DNA of 60,952 nucleotides, taken from positions 1-60,952 of the forward strand of contig NZ_MASS01000024.1 of the NCBI RefSeq assembly GCF_001707885.1, written 5' to 3'. Source of the DNA: Desulfosporosinus cupriresistens. Its GTDB lineage: Bacteria > Bacillota > Desulfitobacteriia > Desulfitobacteriales > Desulfitobacteriaceae. Below are positions 51,969 to 60,239 of the stretch, piece after piece. The position numbers were made by a program, and so were the translations under genes. The stretch's first letter is position 1. Each line of letters begins with the position of its first letter. The notes below the pieces were generated by a model. It ran no database searches. It saw only the letters and a list, made by a program, of their open reading frames with translations, and was not told the origin of the DNA.

Positions 51969-53510
51969 ATGGTTGAATCGTTTCACCCCACGTATCTTCT
52001 TGACCTCGGGAAAGCGGATTATAAACCGGTTTGGCAACTCCAAAAGAAGTTACAGAGTCTCAGAATCGAGGGTCAGGTCGCGGATAGCTTGATCTTGGTC
52101 GAACACCCTCCCACAATCACGTTGGGAAAAGACAGTAGCCTTGACCATATCTTAGCTGGTGAAGAATGGCTCGCTGCTCATGAATTCCAGGTTTTCCAGA
52201 TCGAAAGGGGAGGGGATGTTACTCTTCATGGTCCGGGCCAACTTGTAGGCTATCCCATCCTAGATCTCCATGAATACAATAAGGACGTCCATTTGTTGGT
52301 TTATAAATTAGAAGAAATGCTGATACGAACGCTTTCTGCCTTTGGAATCCAAGCGGAGCGACGTGTTGGATTTCCCGGAGTCTGGGTTGGGGAGAAGAAA
52401 ATTGCCAGCATTGGCTTAGGGGTCAATCATTGGGTGACAATTCACGGTTTTGCTCTTAACGTAAACCCGGATTTGTCTCAGTTTAAGACCATTGTTCCTT
52501 GCGGTTTACCTGGTGTGCAAATGACTTCACTTGCCGAAGAGCTGAACCGCTCGATTAGCATTTCCGAGGTCAAAAATAGGGTCATCGAAGAAATGTGTGC
52601 ACTTTTTCGATGGGAGATTCGCTCTCTATCCGAGGATATGGAGAGCTTGTTGCTTGCTGACGGTCTGAAAGCACAAGTTTTTCGACCAAGTTGGTTAACG
52701 GTTCAGGCTCCTACGGCGGGTGTGATGGAAGAAATGGAAGGGGTTTTAGCAAAGGGTCGCTTGCATACGGTCTGTGAGGGAGCACGTTGTCCCAATGCGG
52801 GTGAATGCTTTGCTTTAGGCACCGCCTCGTTTATGATTCTTGGCGACGTCTGCACCAGGGGATGCCGTTTCTGCGCAGTAAGCAAAGGAATCCCCTGTCC
52901 TCCTGATCAGGCAGAAGCTGAAGCAGTGGCGGAGACCGTCAAAACCCTTAACCTTAAACACGTAGTCATCACATCAGTGACTCGGGATGATTTACCAGAC
53001 GGCGGAGCAGGGGAGTTTGCCCGAGTTGTGAGAGCCTTGCGCCAAAAGACTCCCCAAACAAGTATTGAACTGTTGATTCCAGATTTGGCGGGATCAGAAC
53101 AAGCGCTGGAAACGATTGTTGCCGCTAAGCCAGAGGTCATTGGTCACAATATCGAAACAGTCCCAGATCTTTATCCTCACGTGCAGCCGGGGGCAAATTA
53201 TGAGCGCTCGTTGAAGGTTCTGGCCGATGTTAAAAGACTTGATCCTGCAATCAAAACTAAAAGTGGTTTGATGGTCGGCTTTGGAGAGAAAACACAGCAA
53301 GTTTGTCGCGTTATGGAGGACTTGCGCGCGGTAGGGTGTGATTACCTTACTATCGGCCAATACCTGCAACCCACGCCTAAACATCTGCCGATAAAAGGGT
53401 TCATACCTCCGAGTATGTTTGCTTGGTATCGGGAGCAGGCCCTCGAACGTGGCTTTAAAAAAGTGGAAAGTGGCCCCTTAGTCCGCAGTTCCTATCATGC
53501 GCAACCATAG
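51969..53510 (+). CDS. lipB-lipA: Fused octanoyltransferase-lipoyl synthase (LipB-LipA)
   Basis: A 513-residue fusion of two enzymes of de novo lipoyl synthesis. Residues 1-225 are LipB, with R-G-G-D-V-T-L-H-G-P-G-Q (80-91), K144 in K-K-I-A-S-I-G and catalytic C178 in P-C-G-L-P-G. Residues 235-513 are LipA, a radical-SAM enzyme with auxiliary-cluster cysteines C269, C274, C280, the radical-SAM C295-xxx-C299-xx-C302, and the C-terminal R-S-S-Y serine ligand. Usually the two are separate genes. All catalytic residues are intact. It starts 19 bp after acoC, so octanoyl and sulfur insertion are made with the E2 that needs them. Confidence 0.95.
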   Translation: MVESFHPTYLLDLGKADYKPVWQLQKKLQSLRIEGQVADSLILVEHPPTITLGKDSSLDHILAGEEWLAAHEFQVFQIERGGDVTLHGPGQLVGYPILDLHEYNKDVHLLVYKLEEMLIRTLSAFGIQAERRVGFPGVWVGEKKIASIGLGVNHWVTIHGFALNVNPDLSQFKTIVPCGLPGVQMTSLAEELNRSISISEVKNRVIEEMCALFRWEIRSLSEDMESLLLADGLKAQVFRPSWLTVQAPTAGVMEEMEGVLAKGRLHTVCEGARCPNAGECFALGTASFMILGDVCTRGCRFCAVSKGIPCPPDQAEAEAVAETVKTLNLKHVVITSVTRDDLPDGGAGEFARVVRALRQKTPQTSIELLIPDLAGSEQALETIVAAKPEVIGHNIETVPDLYPHVQPGANYERSLKVLADVKRLDPAIKTKSGLMVGFGEKTQQVCRVMEDLRAVGCDYLTIGQYLQPTPKHLPIKGFIPPSMFAWYREQALERGFKKVESGPLVRSSYHAQP

Positions 53511-53539
53511 TGAAACATTGAGATCTGGAGGTGGAAAGT

Positions 53540-53974
53540 ATGGCAATTATTGAAGGGTACAATTTACCCGATGACCTCTACTATACGGAAGACCATGCCT
53601 GGGTGAAAGTGGAGGGAAATTTAGTCAGAGTAGGAATGAATGATTTTGCCCAGAAATTGGCGGGAGATATCTCGTTTGTTAAACTACCCAAAGTCGGTAA
53701 AGACGTACCAATAGGTAAACTTCTCAGCTCAATGCAGTCGGGAAAGTGGGCGGGACGTATCGAGGTACCTGTAACAGGTAAGATCGTGGAGGTTAATAAG
53801 GAGTTATTGCATGAACCGCAAAAGATGAACCAGGATTGTTATGGAAATGGTTGGATTGCGCTGATTGAGCCCAGCAATTTCCAGGAAGACTCCGCTAAAC
53901 TAATGGATGGGGCTAAAGCCGCAGAGTGGCTTAAGGGGGAAATTGCCCGGAATGTTCCGGGTAAGGAGGGATAG
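53540..53974 (+). CDS. GcvH-like lipoyl carrier protein (1)
   Basis: A 144-residue GcvH fold. The lipoyl lysine is K69, but it is in S-M-Q-S-G-K-W-A-G, not in the E-S-V-K-A context of glycine-cleavage H proteins. This S-G-K-W form is what I recall for LbpA-type lipoate-binding proteins of sulfur-oxidising sHdr systems. No glycine-cleavage genes (gcvT/gcvP) are near, which speaks against a glycine role. ATG 53540 follows GGAGGTGG. It is directly ahead of the flavoprotein/HdrD-like pair and would be its substrate or partner. Confidence 0.85.
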   Translation: MAIIEGYNLPDDLYYTEDHAWVKVEGNLVRVGMNDFAQKLAGDISFVKLPKVGKDVPIGKLLSSMQSGKWAGRIEVPVTGKIVEVNKELLHEPQKMNQDCYGNGWIALIEPSNFQEDSAKLMDGAKAAEWLKGEIARNVPGKEG

Positions 53975-53976
53975 TC

Positions 53977-55488
53977 ATGGAACAGGCTTTGCAAAAAATA
54001 TGTGGAGAAAAAAGGACCACAACCGACCCTTTTGAACTTGCTCCATATGCTAAAGATGTCGCCTATGTCCCCGCTATTCTGGTTAATTTACTAACAAATC
54101 CTCTACCTAACGCTGTGGTTCAGCCCATCTCGGCAGAAGAAATCTCTAGTTTGATCAAGTGGGCCAGGCAAGGCAAAATACCAGTCACAGTCCGGGGCGG
54201 GGGCTCTACTGCCTATTTCAATTGCATTCCGATGAAGAGTGGTTTAGTGATTGATATGAATCGCCTCCAAGGATTTTCGGAAATTGAGCTAGACCAGGGG
54301 AGCCAGAAAAAAATGGTCTGGGTCAAAGCTGGAATGACTTGGAAAGACCTCGATGACGGATTGCGACAGCAGGGCTGTGCTGTGTGCTCTAGCCCAAGTA
54401 GTGCACCCTCCGCTACGATCGGAGGATGGGTTTCCATGGGAGGCTTAGGTATCGGCTCTGTTCCCTATGGCTCAGTTCACGATCAAATTATGGCTATACG
54501 GGGTGTGACGGCCACTGGAGAAATCGTGGAGTTATCACGACCTGACAAAGCCCCTGCCAGGAACCAGGGATCTGAGCAATCAGGCTTACAATTTAAGGAC
54601 TTGATGGGTACTGAAGGAACCCGGGGAATTATTACGGAGATTAAGCTGTTGGTACGTGACGTTCCCGAAAAAGAGGAACATCTCCTAGCCGTTTTTAATA
54701 ATGCAACGGATACTGGGGTGATGATGTCTTGGCTGGGTGGAGAGCATTTCACTTCTCTGTACAATGTTCATTTTAGTAGCCCGGAATTCATTATGTCGCT
54801 CCAGAAAGCTGGCTACGCTCAGGAGATCCCCCCAGGAAAGTATAGCCTGGAAATTGATCTGGAGGGCAAGCGTGACGAAGTAGATCAAGCGGTTGCTCAT
54901 ATCCGAAAGCAAGTAAAAGTTCTAGGCGGGACTTTATTGCCTGATGGAGTAGGAGCTGAGGAATGGGCCGATCGGTTTAAATCTCTCCGGCTTGAACAAA
55001 CACTTCCTTCTCTCCTAGCGGCAGAAATGACACTCCCGGTCCGTAATTTTGCGGCCTTTTATGAGAGGTTAAGTAAATTGGGCCAAAAGACCAATACCCT
55101 GTGTGTTACGTATGCCCATCTCGTGTCTCCTGACATGGCCTTGGTGATGGTTCTTTATCCCTCAGATGAACTGAACCTGATCCGTTACATTGTCGATCTT
55201 AGTTTTACCAGCAACCTTTACAAATTGGGACACAGTTTGGGTGGTAAACCCTACGTCATTGGCTTTTGGAATACTCCCTATTTAGGAAAAATATATGACA
55301 AGGGAGAAAGAGGACGCCGCCGCCAGCGCAAACAAGCGGCAGATCCCCAAGCTCTGCTCAATCCCGGAAAGGGTTACAATCCCCCGAATATTATTTTGAA
55401 CAGCCATGTCTTTGGTTTGGCGATGATTATGATTGGTCTCTTTCGACCTATGGTCCTTAAAATCCTAAAAGGAGGCAAAGGACAATGA
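53977..55488 (+). CDS. GlcD-like FAD-linked oxidase of the lipoyl cluster
   Basis: A 503-residue FAD-binding (VAO/PCMH-type) protein. The FAD loop is R-G-G-G-S-T-A-Y near residues 74-81, with S-P-S-S-A-P-S-A-T-I-G-G-W near 133-145 and L-M-G-T-E-G-T-R-G near 208-216. It is longer than GlcD at 16285 and ends with a hydrophobic stretch (M-I-M-I-G-L-F-R-P-M) that may attach it to the membrane. It begins 2 bp after the GcvH-like gene and overlaps the iron-sulfur gene by 4 bp, so the three are tightly coupled. Its substrate is not known; oxidation of a protein-bound dihydrolipoyl group is my hypothesis. Confidence 0.82.
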   Translation: MEQALQKICGEKRTTTDPFELAPYAKDVAYVPAILVNLLTNPLPNAVVQPISAEEISSLIKWARQGKIPVTVRGGGSTAYFNCIPMKSGLVIDMNRLQGFSEIELDQGSQKKMVWVKAGMTWKDLDDGLRQQGCAVCSSPSSAPSATIGGWVSMGGLGIGSVPYGSVHDQIMAIRGVTATGEIVELSRPDKAPARNQGSEQSGLQFKDLMGTEGTRGIITEIKLLVRDVPEKEEHLLAVFNNATDTGVMMSWLGGEHFTSLYNVHFSSPEFIMSLQKAGYAQEIPPGKYSLEIDLEGKRDEVDQAVAHIRKQVKVLGGTLLPDGVGAEEWADRFKSLRLEQTLPSLLAAEMTLPVRNFAAFYERLSKLGQKTNTLCVTYAHLVSPDMALVMVLYPSDELNLIRYIVDLSFTSNLYKLGHSLGGKPYVIGFWNTPYLGKIYDKGERGRRRQRKQAADPQALLNPGKGYNPPNIILNSHVFGLAMIMIGLFRPMVLKILKGGKGQ

Positions 55489-56654
55489 AAACGATTGAAG
55501 AACTTCGGGAGCAAATAGCCAAAACCAGTTATATCTGTGGCAGCTGCGGTAGTTGTCGAAGTGTCTGTCCCGTTTACCGAGAAATTGGTTGGGAATCCTC
55601 GGCACCCCGCAGGAAAATTGCTTTGGCCAAAGAGGTATTCCTGAAGAAAAAGGAGAAACAAGCCACAGGTCAATATGCTCAGCGTTTACAGGAGTGTACG
55701 CTGTGTGGTAAATGTGCGGAAATATGTGCATCTGGGATTAAAACCCGTGAGCTTTGGTTGAATCTGCGGGAAGATTTAAGGGCTCGGGGAATGGAACATC
55801 AGAACTTAACCCAGATGGCTCATCAAGTTAAAACAACTCACAATATCAGTACGTTCCCCAATGAAAATCGCCTGGACTGGGTGGACGATTTAGATGAGGT
55901 TGAGGTAGAAGTCTCCAAAACCGGAAGTGAGGTTGCCTACTTTGTAGGATGTGTGTCTTCCTTCTATCCGATGTCGGCTGGAATCTCTCAAAGTATTGTC
56001 AGCTTATTGGACCGAGCAAACGTTAATTACACCGTTCTTGGAAGTGAGGAATGGTGTTGTGGCTTTCCCCTCCTCGCTTCGGGAAACTCTGAGCAAGTCA
56101 CTGAATTAGCCCAACACAATGTGGAAAAGGTTCGCGCCCTTGGTGTCAAAACTTTAATAACGGGCTGTGCCTCCTGTTTTCATACCTGGACCCATGAATA
56201 TCCGACGATCCTCGGGGGAGGTCTGGGCTTTGAGGTGCTCCATGCAACACAGTATCTGGCTAGATTAATCCTTACAAAACAATTAGAGGCTGGCAATATG
56301 GATGAGACCGTCACTTATCATGACCCCTGCGATTTGGGTCGTAACAGTGGAATCTATGACGAGCCCCGCGAACTTTTACAGGCCATGGAGGGACTTGACT
56401 TTGTAGAAATGCCTCATCGCCGGGAGATGGCTGACTGTTGCGGTGGGGGAGGGAATCTAGCTGCCGTAGATAAGGAGTTAAGCCAAGCGATTGCTGTGAA
56501 ACGGGTACGGGAGGCTGTGGCAACTGGGGCAACTATTTTAACCTCGGCGTGTCAGCAATGTGTCCAGACTTTGCAAATGGCGGCAAGACAGGAAAAATTA
56601 CCGCTTGAGGTCTTAGACGTTACTGAGTTATTGTGGCGGTCCTTGGAAGAATAG
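55485..56654 (+). CDS. HdrD/GlcF-like iron-sulfur protein with two CCG domains
   Basis: A 389-residue protein. The N-terminus has C-G-S-C-G-S-C-R-S-V-C-P and C-T-L-C-G-K-C-A-E-I-C, two [4Fe-4S] sites. CCG-domain motifs are W-C-C-G-F-P near residue 187 and D-C-C-G-G-G-G near 317, with T-G-C-A-S-C and S-A-C-Q-Q-C completing them. In HdrD/HdrB such domains bind the cluster that reduces or forms disulfides. It overlaps the flavoprotein gene. Together they resemble a GlcDF or HdrD unit, but the neighbour genes point to lipoyl disulfide/dithiol chemistry. Confidence 0.87.
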   Translation: MKTIEELREQIAKTSYICGSCGSCRSVCPVYREIGWESSAPRRKIALAKEVFLKKKEKQATGQYAQRLQECTLCGKCAEICASGIKTRELWLNLREDLRARGMEHQNLTQMAHQVKTTHNISTFPNENRLDWVDDLDEVEVEVSKTGSEVAYFVGCVSSFYPMSAGISQSIVSLLDRANVNYTVLGSEEWCCGFPLLASGNSEQVTELAQHNVEKVRALGVKTLITGCASCFHTWTHEYPTILGGGLGFEVLHATQYLARLILTKQLEAGNMDETVTYHDPCDLGRNSGIYDEPRELLQAMEGLDFVEMPHRREMADCCGGGGNLAAVDKELSQAIAVKRVREAVATGATILTSACQQCVQTLQMAARQEKLPLEVLDVTELLWRSLEE

Positions 56655-56685
56655 GATTACCCGCTTCTGAAACAGGAGTAGGATG

Positions 56686-56763
56686 TTTGGTTACCTAAAC
56701 TATATAGAATATTTGACTACCTAAACTATGTAGAACGTTTGGCTACCTATACTATAATGATAG
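56686..56763 (+). repeat. Three tandem 26-bp direct repeats in a promoter region
   Basis: The unit TTTGGxTACCTAAACTATxT with AGAAxx occurs at 56686, 56712 and 56738, exact period 26 bp. The third copy merges into TATACTATAATG, giving a -10 TATAAT at 56753-56758 with no good -35. They look like binding sites of a regulator that activates or represses the gcvH2-lipS genes. Not CRISPR: no spacers. Confidence 0.75.
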
Positions 56764-56764
56764 A

Positions 56765-57199
56765 GTGGGTGAAGATTTGAAGATCGGAGAGTGGAATTTT
56801 CCGGAAGAATTACTCTATGATGAACATCATCAGTGGCTCAAACGAGAAGAAGAAACGGTCACCGTTGGCTTGACTGACTATGGTCAATACACTCGGGGGG
56901 ATATATTGTACTTGAGTTTGCCAGAAGCCGGTACTCAGGTGAAGGCAGGAGAGGCCGTAGGTTCTCTGGAAACAGGAAAATGGGTCGGGCGATTTTATGC
57001 TCCTCAGGCAGGGGAAATTTGTGCCGTGAACGCGGAGGTTTTGGAAAACACACGCTCGATTAATCAAGATCCCTATGGGCACGGTTGGCTCTTTAAAATA
57101 AAGACTTATTCCGTTGAAGGGCAAATGCTTATGACCGTAGAGCAACTCAAGGTATGGTTAGACAGGGAGTTAGAGAGGGAGAAGGCTTGTGATGTCTAA
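56765..57199 (+). CDS. GcvH-like lipoyl carrier protein (2)
   Basis: A 144-residue GcvH-fold protein related to the one at 53540. The lipoyl lysine is K72 in S-L-E-T-G-K-W-V-G, again the W-bearing form rather than the glycine-cleavage form. The GTG 56765 start has no ribosome binding site and lies about 7 bp after TATAAT, so the mRNA may be leaderless; TTG 56777 behind GGGTGAAG is an alternative. It overlaps the radical-SAM gene by 8 bp. It is probably a carrier on which LipS-type enzymes insert sulfur, or a redox shuttle. Confidence 0.85.
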   Translation: MGEDLKIGEWNFPEELLYDEHHQWLKREEETVTVGLTDYGQYTRGDILYLSLPEAGTQVKAGEAVGSLETGKWVGRFYAPQAGEICAVNAEVLENTRSINQDPYGHGWLFKIKTYSVEGQMLMTVEQLKVWLDRELEREKACDV

Positions 57200-58301
57200 C
57201 ACTCACCCTTATCGTTCCCAAGGTGAACGTGCCCAAGAGATCGAGGAAATGGGTTTAGAAAGTCCGGAGGTTATCCAAACGAGTCTTGCGGCCGCGATGA
57301 CCCTCGGTTTAAAAGGCGGTATTTTTTATCGCGATGCCAAGCTCACCTGCTTAAACTTGCTCCTGACTTATCAAGAGGGCTGTCAGGGACGCTGTGGTTA
57401 TTGTGGTTTGGAGCAAAAACGTTCCGAAAAAACCAAAGGAACAACCTTCATTCGGGTTGCTTGGCCCACCTACTCCTTTGATCTCATTCTTGAACGGACA
57501 AAACAATATCAAAACTCACTGAAACGTATTTGTCTATCCATGATTACTCATAAGAAAGCCTTTGAGGATTCGTTAAATCTTGTATCCCGTTTACACAGGG
57601 AAGTCAATTTGCCGGTTAGTATTCTTTGTGCCCCAACGTTGATCCGCAAGACAGAAGACCTGCAAAAACTCAAAGAGGCCGGTGCCGATCAACTTGGGGT
57701 GTCGATTGACACAGCCACTGCAGAAATCTTCCAAAAATACCGCGGAAAAGGTGTACGGGGACCTCATCGCTGGGATCATTACTGGGAGATTCTGAGAAAG
57801 GGCGTTGCTGTTTTTGGACAAGGCCAGGTCAGTGTTCATCTCATTGTCGGCCTAGGAGAAAGCGAACAAGAGATGGTCAGGACTTTTCAGCAAGTCCACG
57901 ATTTAGGCGCGGTGGCTCATTTGTTTTCGTTCTATCCCGAACCGGGAAGTGCTCTGGCCGAGAAAGCAGCCCCCTCCATTGGTCAATACCGCCGCATGCA
58001 ATTAGCCCGTTATCTAATTATGAATGATTTGGCGAGCGCCAAGACTATGCACTATAATAGTTATGAACAAGTTTATGATTTTGGCATGGATGTCGAACCT
58101 TTTGTCGCTTCTGGCCAACCTTTTCGCACGTCCGGCTGTCCCGGGAAGGATGGTGAGACTGCCTGTAATCGGCCCTATGGCAATGAACGCCCAGGTATTA
58201 CACTAGCCAATTATCCTTTTATTCCCAATATGCGAGATGTGAAGCAAATAAGGGATGAACTCTACGCAGGGCTTATCGAATTTCGCGAAAAGAAAGAATG
58301 A
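57192..58301 (+). CDS. Radical-SAM protein, LipS-type lipoate synthase (component a)
   Basis: About 369 residues from ATG 57192, which overlaps the GcvH-like gene. The radical-SAM cysteines are C64, C68, C71 in C-Q-G-R-C-G-Y-C-G. The C-terminal part resembles biotin synthase-like enzymes (L-F-S-F-Y-P-E-P-G-S). With the next gene it matches, by type and order, the LipS1/LipS2 pair, a two-protein alternative to LipA described in archaea and sulfur oxidisers with LbpA carriers. I cannot tell which is LipS1. Late cysteines (S-G-C-P-G-K and T-A-C-N-R) may bind an auxiliary cluster. Confidence 0.75.
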   Translation: MSNTHPYRSQGERAQEIEEMGLESPEVIQTSLAAAMTLGLKGGIFYRDAKLTCLNLLLTYQEGCQGRCGYCGLEQKRSEKTKGTTFIRVAWPTYSFDLILERTKQYQNSLKRICLSMITHKKAFEDSLNLVSRLHREVNLPVSILCAPTLIRKTEDLQKLKEAGADQLGVSIDTATAEIFQKYRGKGVRGPHRWDHYWEILRKGVAVFGQGQVSVHLIVGLGESEQEMVRTFQQVHDLGAVAHLFSFYPEPGSALAEKAAPSIGQYRRMQLARYLIMNDLASAKTMHYNSYEQVYDFGMDVEPFVASGQPFRTSGCPGKDGETACNRPYGNERPGITLANYPFIPNMRDVKQIRDELYAGLIEFREKKE

Positions 58302-58308
58302 AGAAAAG

Positions 58309-59286
58309 ATGGTAGAGAAGACTATTGTAGAAGGTTGGACGGAATTTGATCAGATCTCAAACTTACCTGATCTGCTAAAAGAAGCCTGGAATCTGCGCCG
58401 AAAAGCCTTCCCTGATTTTATCCACTTTGCAGTTCCAGGTGGGAGGCATTATGATGGTAAGAACTTTCGTAATTCAGGCCAATTCCTCAATGTGAGTATC
58501 ACGGGAGTCTCCTGCGCTCTTCAATGTGACCATTGTCAGGGAAAAATGCTGAATGGAATGATCCCATCTCCAACACCGGAAAAGCTACAGGAACTGGGAA
58601 CCAACCTGCTCAAAAAAGGAGTTACAGGGCTTCTTGTAACCGGAGGATGTAATCATAAGGGCCAGGTCCCCCTTAAGCCATTTTTGTCGGCTTTAGCTTA
58701 TTTAAAATCCCTGAGCTTTACAATTCATGTGCATACCGGCTTAGCAGATAAGGAAACAGCAGTCGGGTTGAAACAGGCCGGGGTTGATAAGGTTTTTCTG
58801 GATATGATCGGTGATGCCGCTACAATTCGCAGGGTTTATCATCTTGACCGCAAGCCAAGTGACTTTATCGAGACTTTAGAAATTCTGCTGGCCGAGAATT
58901 TAGATGTTGTCCCGCATGTGGTTCTCGGCTTAAACTACGGGAAAATCATGGGAGAAGAAAATCTCATTCAAACGTTAAGTGACTATCCTTTGGAAACATT
59001 GGTGTTAGTTGCTTTACGAGCCGTGCCGGGTACTCCGATGGGCGGAGTCAGTGGACCAAATCCGGCTGAGATCGTCAGGATTACCGCTCAAACTCGTCTC
59101 TTGAATCCATCGCTAAAACTTAGTTTTGGTTGTGCTCGACCTTATACTCAAAAGGCTTGGTTGGAGAGAGGGCTCATAGCGGCGGGAATCAATACCTTGG
59201 CTTTTCCACTGGATGAGACTATAGACTTTGCTTTAGCGTGGGGGCTGGAACCAATCATGAATGAGATGTGCTGTGGTGGACTGTAG
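58309..59286 (+). CDS. Radical-SAM protein, LipS-type lipoate synthase (component b)
   Basis: About 325 residues from ATG 58309, 7 bp after the previous stop; the frame is open upstream to 58255. The cysteines C69, C73, C76 lie in C-A-L-Q-C-D-H-C. G-C-A-R-P near residue 282 and the closing M-C-C-G-G-L supply further cysteines, as expected for an enzyme with a sacrificed auxiliary cluster. It pairs with the gene at 57192 and follows a GcvH-like gene, the context known for LipS1/LipS2. The cell would then have both this pair and LipB-LipA. Confidence 0.75.
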   Translation: MVEKTIVEGWTEFDQISNLPDLLKEAWNLRRKAFPDFIHFAVPGGRHYDGKNFRNSGQFLNVSITGVSCALQCDHCQGKMLNGMIPSPTPEKLQELGTNLLKKGVTGLLVTGGCNHKGQVPLKPFLSALAYLKSLSFTIHVHTGLADKETAVGLKQAGVDKVFLDMIGDAATIRRVYHLDRKPSDFIETLEILLAENLDVVPHVVLGLNYGKIMGEENLIQTLSDYPLETLVLVALRAVPGTPMGGVSGPNPAEIVRITAQTRLLNPSLKLSFGCARPYTQKAWLERGLIAAGINTLAFPLDETIDFALAWGLEPIMNEMCCGGL

Positions 59287-59324
59287 GGAAAAAGTAGAAA
59301 GAACTAAAGTGGGGAGTGATTATA

Positions 59325-59999
59325 ATGCCGATTGAACTATTTGATCCGATAGCTGGAGATTATGACAACTGGTATGACACGGAAATAGGACGAGTCATCG
59401 ATCAAGTTGAGCGGGACTTAGCTGTTCAGCTTTTTCAGCCATCCGGTCCCAAGATGTTAGAAATCGGGTGTGGAACCGGACAATACACCACTATGTTAGC
59501 GGAACAGAGGTATCAAATCACGGCTGTTGATATATCAAAAAAAATGATGGCGCGAGCTCAAGAAAAGATTGCGCGCTTGGGTTATCAGGTTAAGTGGCTG
59601 AACGGGGATATCACTCAAATTATCAATCAACTTGAACAATATCATGGTATTCTTTCGATGAGTGCTTTCGAGTTTATTCCAAATCCAGAGGAAATTTTAG
59701 CTGGATTATTTGAACATCTAGAGCCCCAAGGATGTCTCGTAATTGGAGTTATAGCGGGGGAATCTCCCTGGAGCGAGTTCTATAGTAGGAAGGCTAATAC
59801 AAAACCTGAATCCGTTTTTGCCCACGCACGATTTTACACGGAATCTGAAATTCGTCAATGGAAGGTAGGCGGACGGCTGGAAATCGGCAAAGCACTTTAT
59901 TTTCCGCCTGAGGTGTCTTCGGTAGAACAAGCTTTAACAATGGAAAAGCAAAAAAATACGAATCCTGGTTTTATGGTCGCCAAGTGGGTAAAAGAATGA
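59325..59999 (+). CDS. Class I SAM-dependent methyltransferase
   Basis: A 224-residue Rossmann methyltransferase from ATG 59325 behind GGGGAG. Motif I is L-E-I-G-C-G-T-G-Q-Y near residue 47, with V-D-I-S near 72 and a motif IV-like I-L-S-M-S-A-F-E-F near 107. It resembles the UbiE/BioC type. Its place at the end of the lipoyl operon suggests a role like BioC, which methylates an acyl-carrier to make it resemble a fatty acyl primer, or a role in modification of a cofactor; this is inference. A terminator follows. Confidence 0.75.
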   Translation: MPIELFDPIAGDYDNWYDTEIGRVIDQVERDLAVQLFQPSGPKMLEIGCGTGQYTTMLAEQRYQITAVDISKKMMARAQEKIARLGYQVKWLNGDITQIINQLEQYHGILSMSAFEFIPNPEEILAGLFEHLEPQGCLVIGVIAGESPWSEFYSRKANTKPESVFAHARFYTESEIRQWKVGGRLEIGKALYFPPEVSSVEQALTMEKQKNTNPGFMVAKWVKE

Positions 60000-60020
60000 T
60001 CGTAGGATAATCTGATAAAT

Positions 60021-60052
60021 GAGAGACGCAAATTGCGGACTCTCTTTTATTT
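60021..60052 (+). terminator. Terminator of the lipoyl operon
   Basis: GAGAGACGCAA and TTGCGGACTCTC pair with one mismatch zone around a short loop, followed by TTTTATTTATT. Confidence 0.75.
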
Positions 60053-60180
60053 ATTGCATGGCTAATCACAATCTTAAGCTTGTACAGTTTTTAATGGGTG
60101 TGATAAAGGGAGTATTTACAATTCGTAAAATCGTGCCTTGACAACGTGGTGCGGTTTAGTAATGTCATAGGGTTAACTTC

Positions 60181-60234
60181 AAAGGAGCAAGTAGCAAGGT
60201 TCTCATCCAACCAGCTACTTGCTCCTTTATTTAC
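60181..60234. terminator. Terminator after thiC (bidirectional)
   Basis: AAAGGAGCAAGTAGC and GCTACTTGCTCCTTT form a perfect 15-bp stem around an 18-nt loop, with TATTTAC on the plus side. It lies 12 bp from the thiC stop. Confidence 0.8.
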
Positions 60235-60239
60235 TTAGA

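Noticed and set aside
56686..56763. Possible CRISPR array
   Set aside because: The three 26-bp units are contiguous with no spacers, and no cas gene is in the window.
53540..57199. Glycine cleavage H proteins
   Set aside because: The lysine context (S-G-K-W / T-G-K-W) differs from E-S-V-K-A and there are no gcvT/gcvP genes nearby.
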